This document shows, one piece after another, positions 63,713 through 64,000 of a stretch of DNA of 64,000 nt; the stretch's first letter is position 1, and every line of letters begins with the position of its first letter. The stretch covers positions 1 to 64,000 of the forward strand of contig CANLWB010000009.1 in the NCBI GenBank assembly GCA_947494695.1. Direction: 5' to 3'. The notes beneath the pieces were generated by a model. It was not told where the DNA came from. It saw only the letters and a program-made list of their open reading frames with translations, and ran no database searches. The DNA is from an uncultured Flavobacteriaceae bacterium. Lineage in GTDB: Bacteria; Bacteroidota; Bacteroidia; Flavobacteriales; Flavobacteriaceae. The translations under genes and the position numbers were made by a program.

Positions 63713-64000
63713 CTATTTCTTTGGTACTATACGTTCTACCTTTCCTACCAGGAATATATATGAGAAAAAGCCCAGAAAAGCGATAACAGCAATAAAGAGT
63801 AACGCAGGGCTAAAATCCCCATCCTGCACTAAAAACCCAATAACGGTTGGTACGATTATACTAGATAAGCCTCCAATGAAATTGAATGCCCCTCCTACTA
63901 AACCTAAATTTTCTTTAGGCGCTATTAATGAAACAAACACCCAGGCAATACTAGCTAGCCCCATTCCAAAACCTGCAATAGCAAGAAAAAACACTACAAA
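63713..64000 (-). CDS. MFS transporter, C-terminal part (cut by window edge)
   Basis: The visible 96 residues are the end of a major facilitator superfamily permease: GFGMGLASIAWVFVSLIAPKE, GLVGGAFNFIGGLSSIIVPTVIGFLV and two further helices, ending RIVPKK. The APKE...GGAFNFIGG pattern resembles the anion:cation symporter group that carries hexuronates and aldonates (ExuT, DgoT types). That would suit the dehydratase-kinase-aldolase genes of the locus as the inner-membrane importer. The reading frame continues past 64000. Confidence 0.8.
   Translation of the reverse strand, partial: FVVFFLAIAGFGMGLASIAWVFVSLIAPKENLGLVGGAFNFIGGLSSIIVPTVIGFLVQDGDFSPALLFIAVIAFLGFFSYIFLVGKVERIVPKK

Overview
The window is AT-rich chromosomal DNA from a member of the Bacteroidota, almost certainly a marine Flavobacteriaceae. 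Four things point there. First, the gene families: a SusC/SusD pair, a hybrid two-component regulator, type IX secretion (T9SS) parts PorT and plug, a T9SS C-terminal sorting domain, TamL, and the short SigA-type primary sigma factor. Second, most starts lack Shine-Dalgarno sequences. Third, many genes carry the Bacteroidota promoter element TAnnTTTG. Fourth, several palindromic intergenic repeats are of a kind common in flavobacterial genomes. No tRNA, rRNA, CRISPR array, prophage or intact insertion sequence was seen.

Region by region: 1-480 is a tandem array of 97-bp palindromic units. 552-6630 (minus) is the complete Na+-pumping NADH:quinone reductase operon nqrABCDEF, with its promoter and terminator. 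Divergent from it are the T9SS plug protein gene and apaG. 8751-17494 is a mixed stretch: an SH3-like protein, a papain-like/NRDE gene pair, P5C dehydrogenase, a lipoprotein, a YCII/ECF sigma pair, and a TPR protein. 17497-29299 holds rsmG, a fatty acid desaturase with an aminotransferase, two small membrane proteins, an orphan response regulator, trkA-trkH potassium uptake, menG-porT, a leucine-rich repeat protein and a TrmH-type methyltransferase. 29574-42244 is mostly housekeeping: tamL, fbaA, accD, rpsO, pnp, sigA and rpe. A GT2 glycosyltransferase and an IS1182-type transposase remnant sit between pnp and sigA. 42241-43811 holds a CBS protein and an MtfA-type peptidase.

43904-64000 is the main accessory region, a carbohydrate-utilisation locus that contains no polysaccharide-degrading enzyme. 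On the minus strand, in transcription order, are SusC, SusD, a hybrid sensor/AraC regulator, a galactonate-dehydratase-like enolase-superfamily enzyme, a 2-keto-3-deoxysugar kinase, a KDPG-type aldolase and an SMP-30 lactonase lipoprotein. An MFS transporter of aldonate/hexuronate type is cut by the right edge. Divergent from susC are two FG-GAP/ASPIC-UnbV beta-propeller proteins, one a predicted lipoprotein and one with a T9SS sorting domain. Together they suggest uptake of a small sugar, lactone or sugar acid, lactone hydrolysis, dehydration to a 2-keto-3-deoxy acid, phosphorylation, and cleavage to pyruvate plus a triose phosphate.

Starts were moved from the longest reading frame where a signal peptide, promoter or family length argued for it (plug, SH3 protein, 13216 lipoprotein, menG, porT, rpsO). 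All functions rest on motif recognition by eye; no database search was run.
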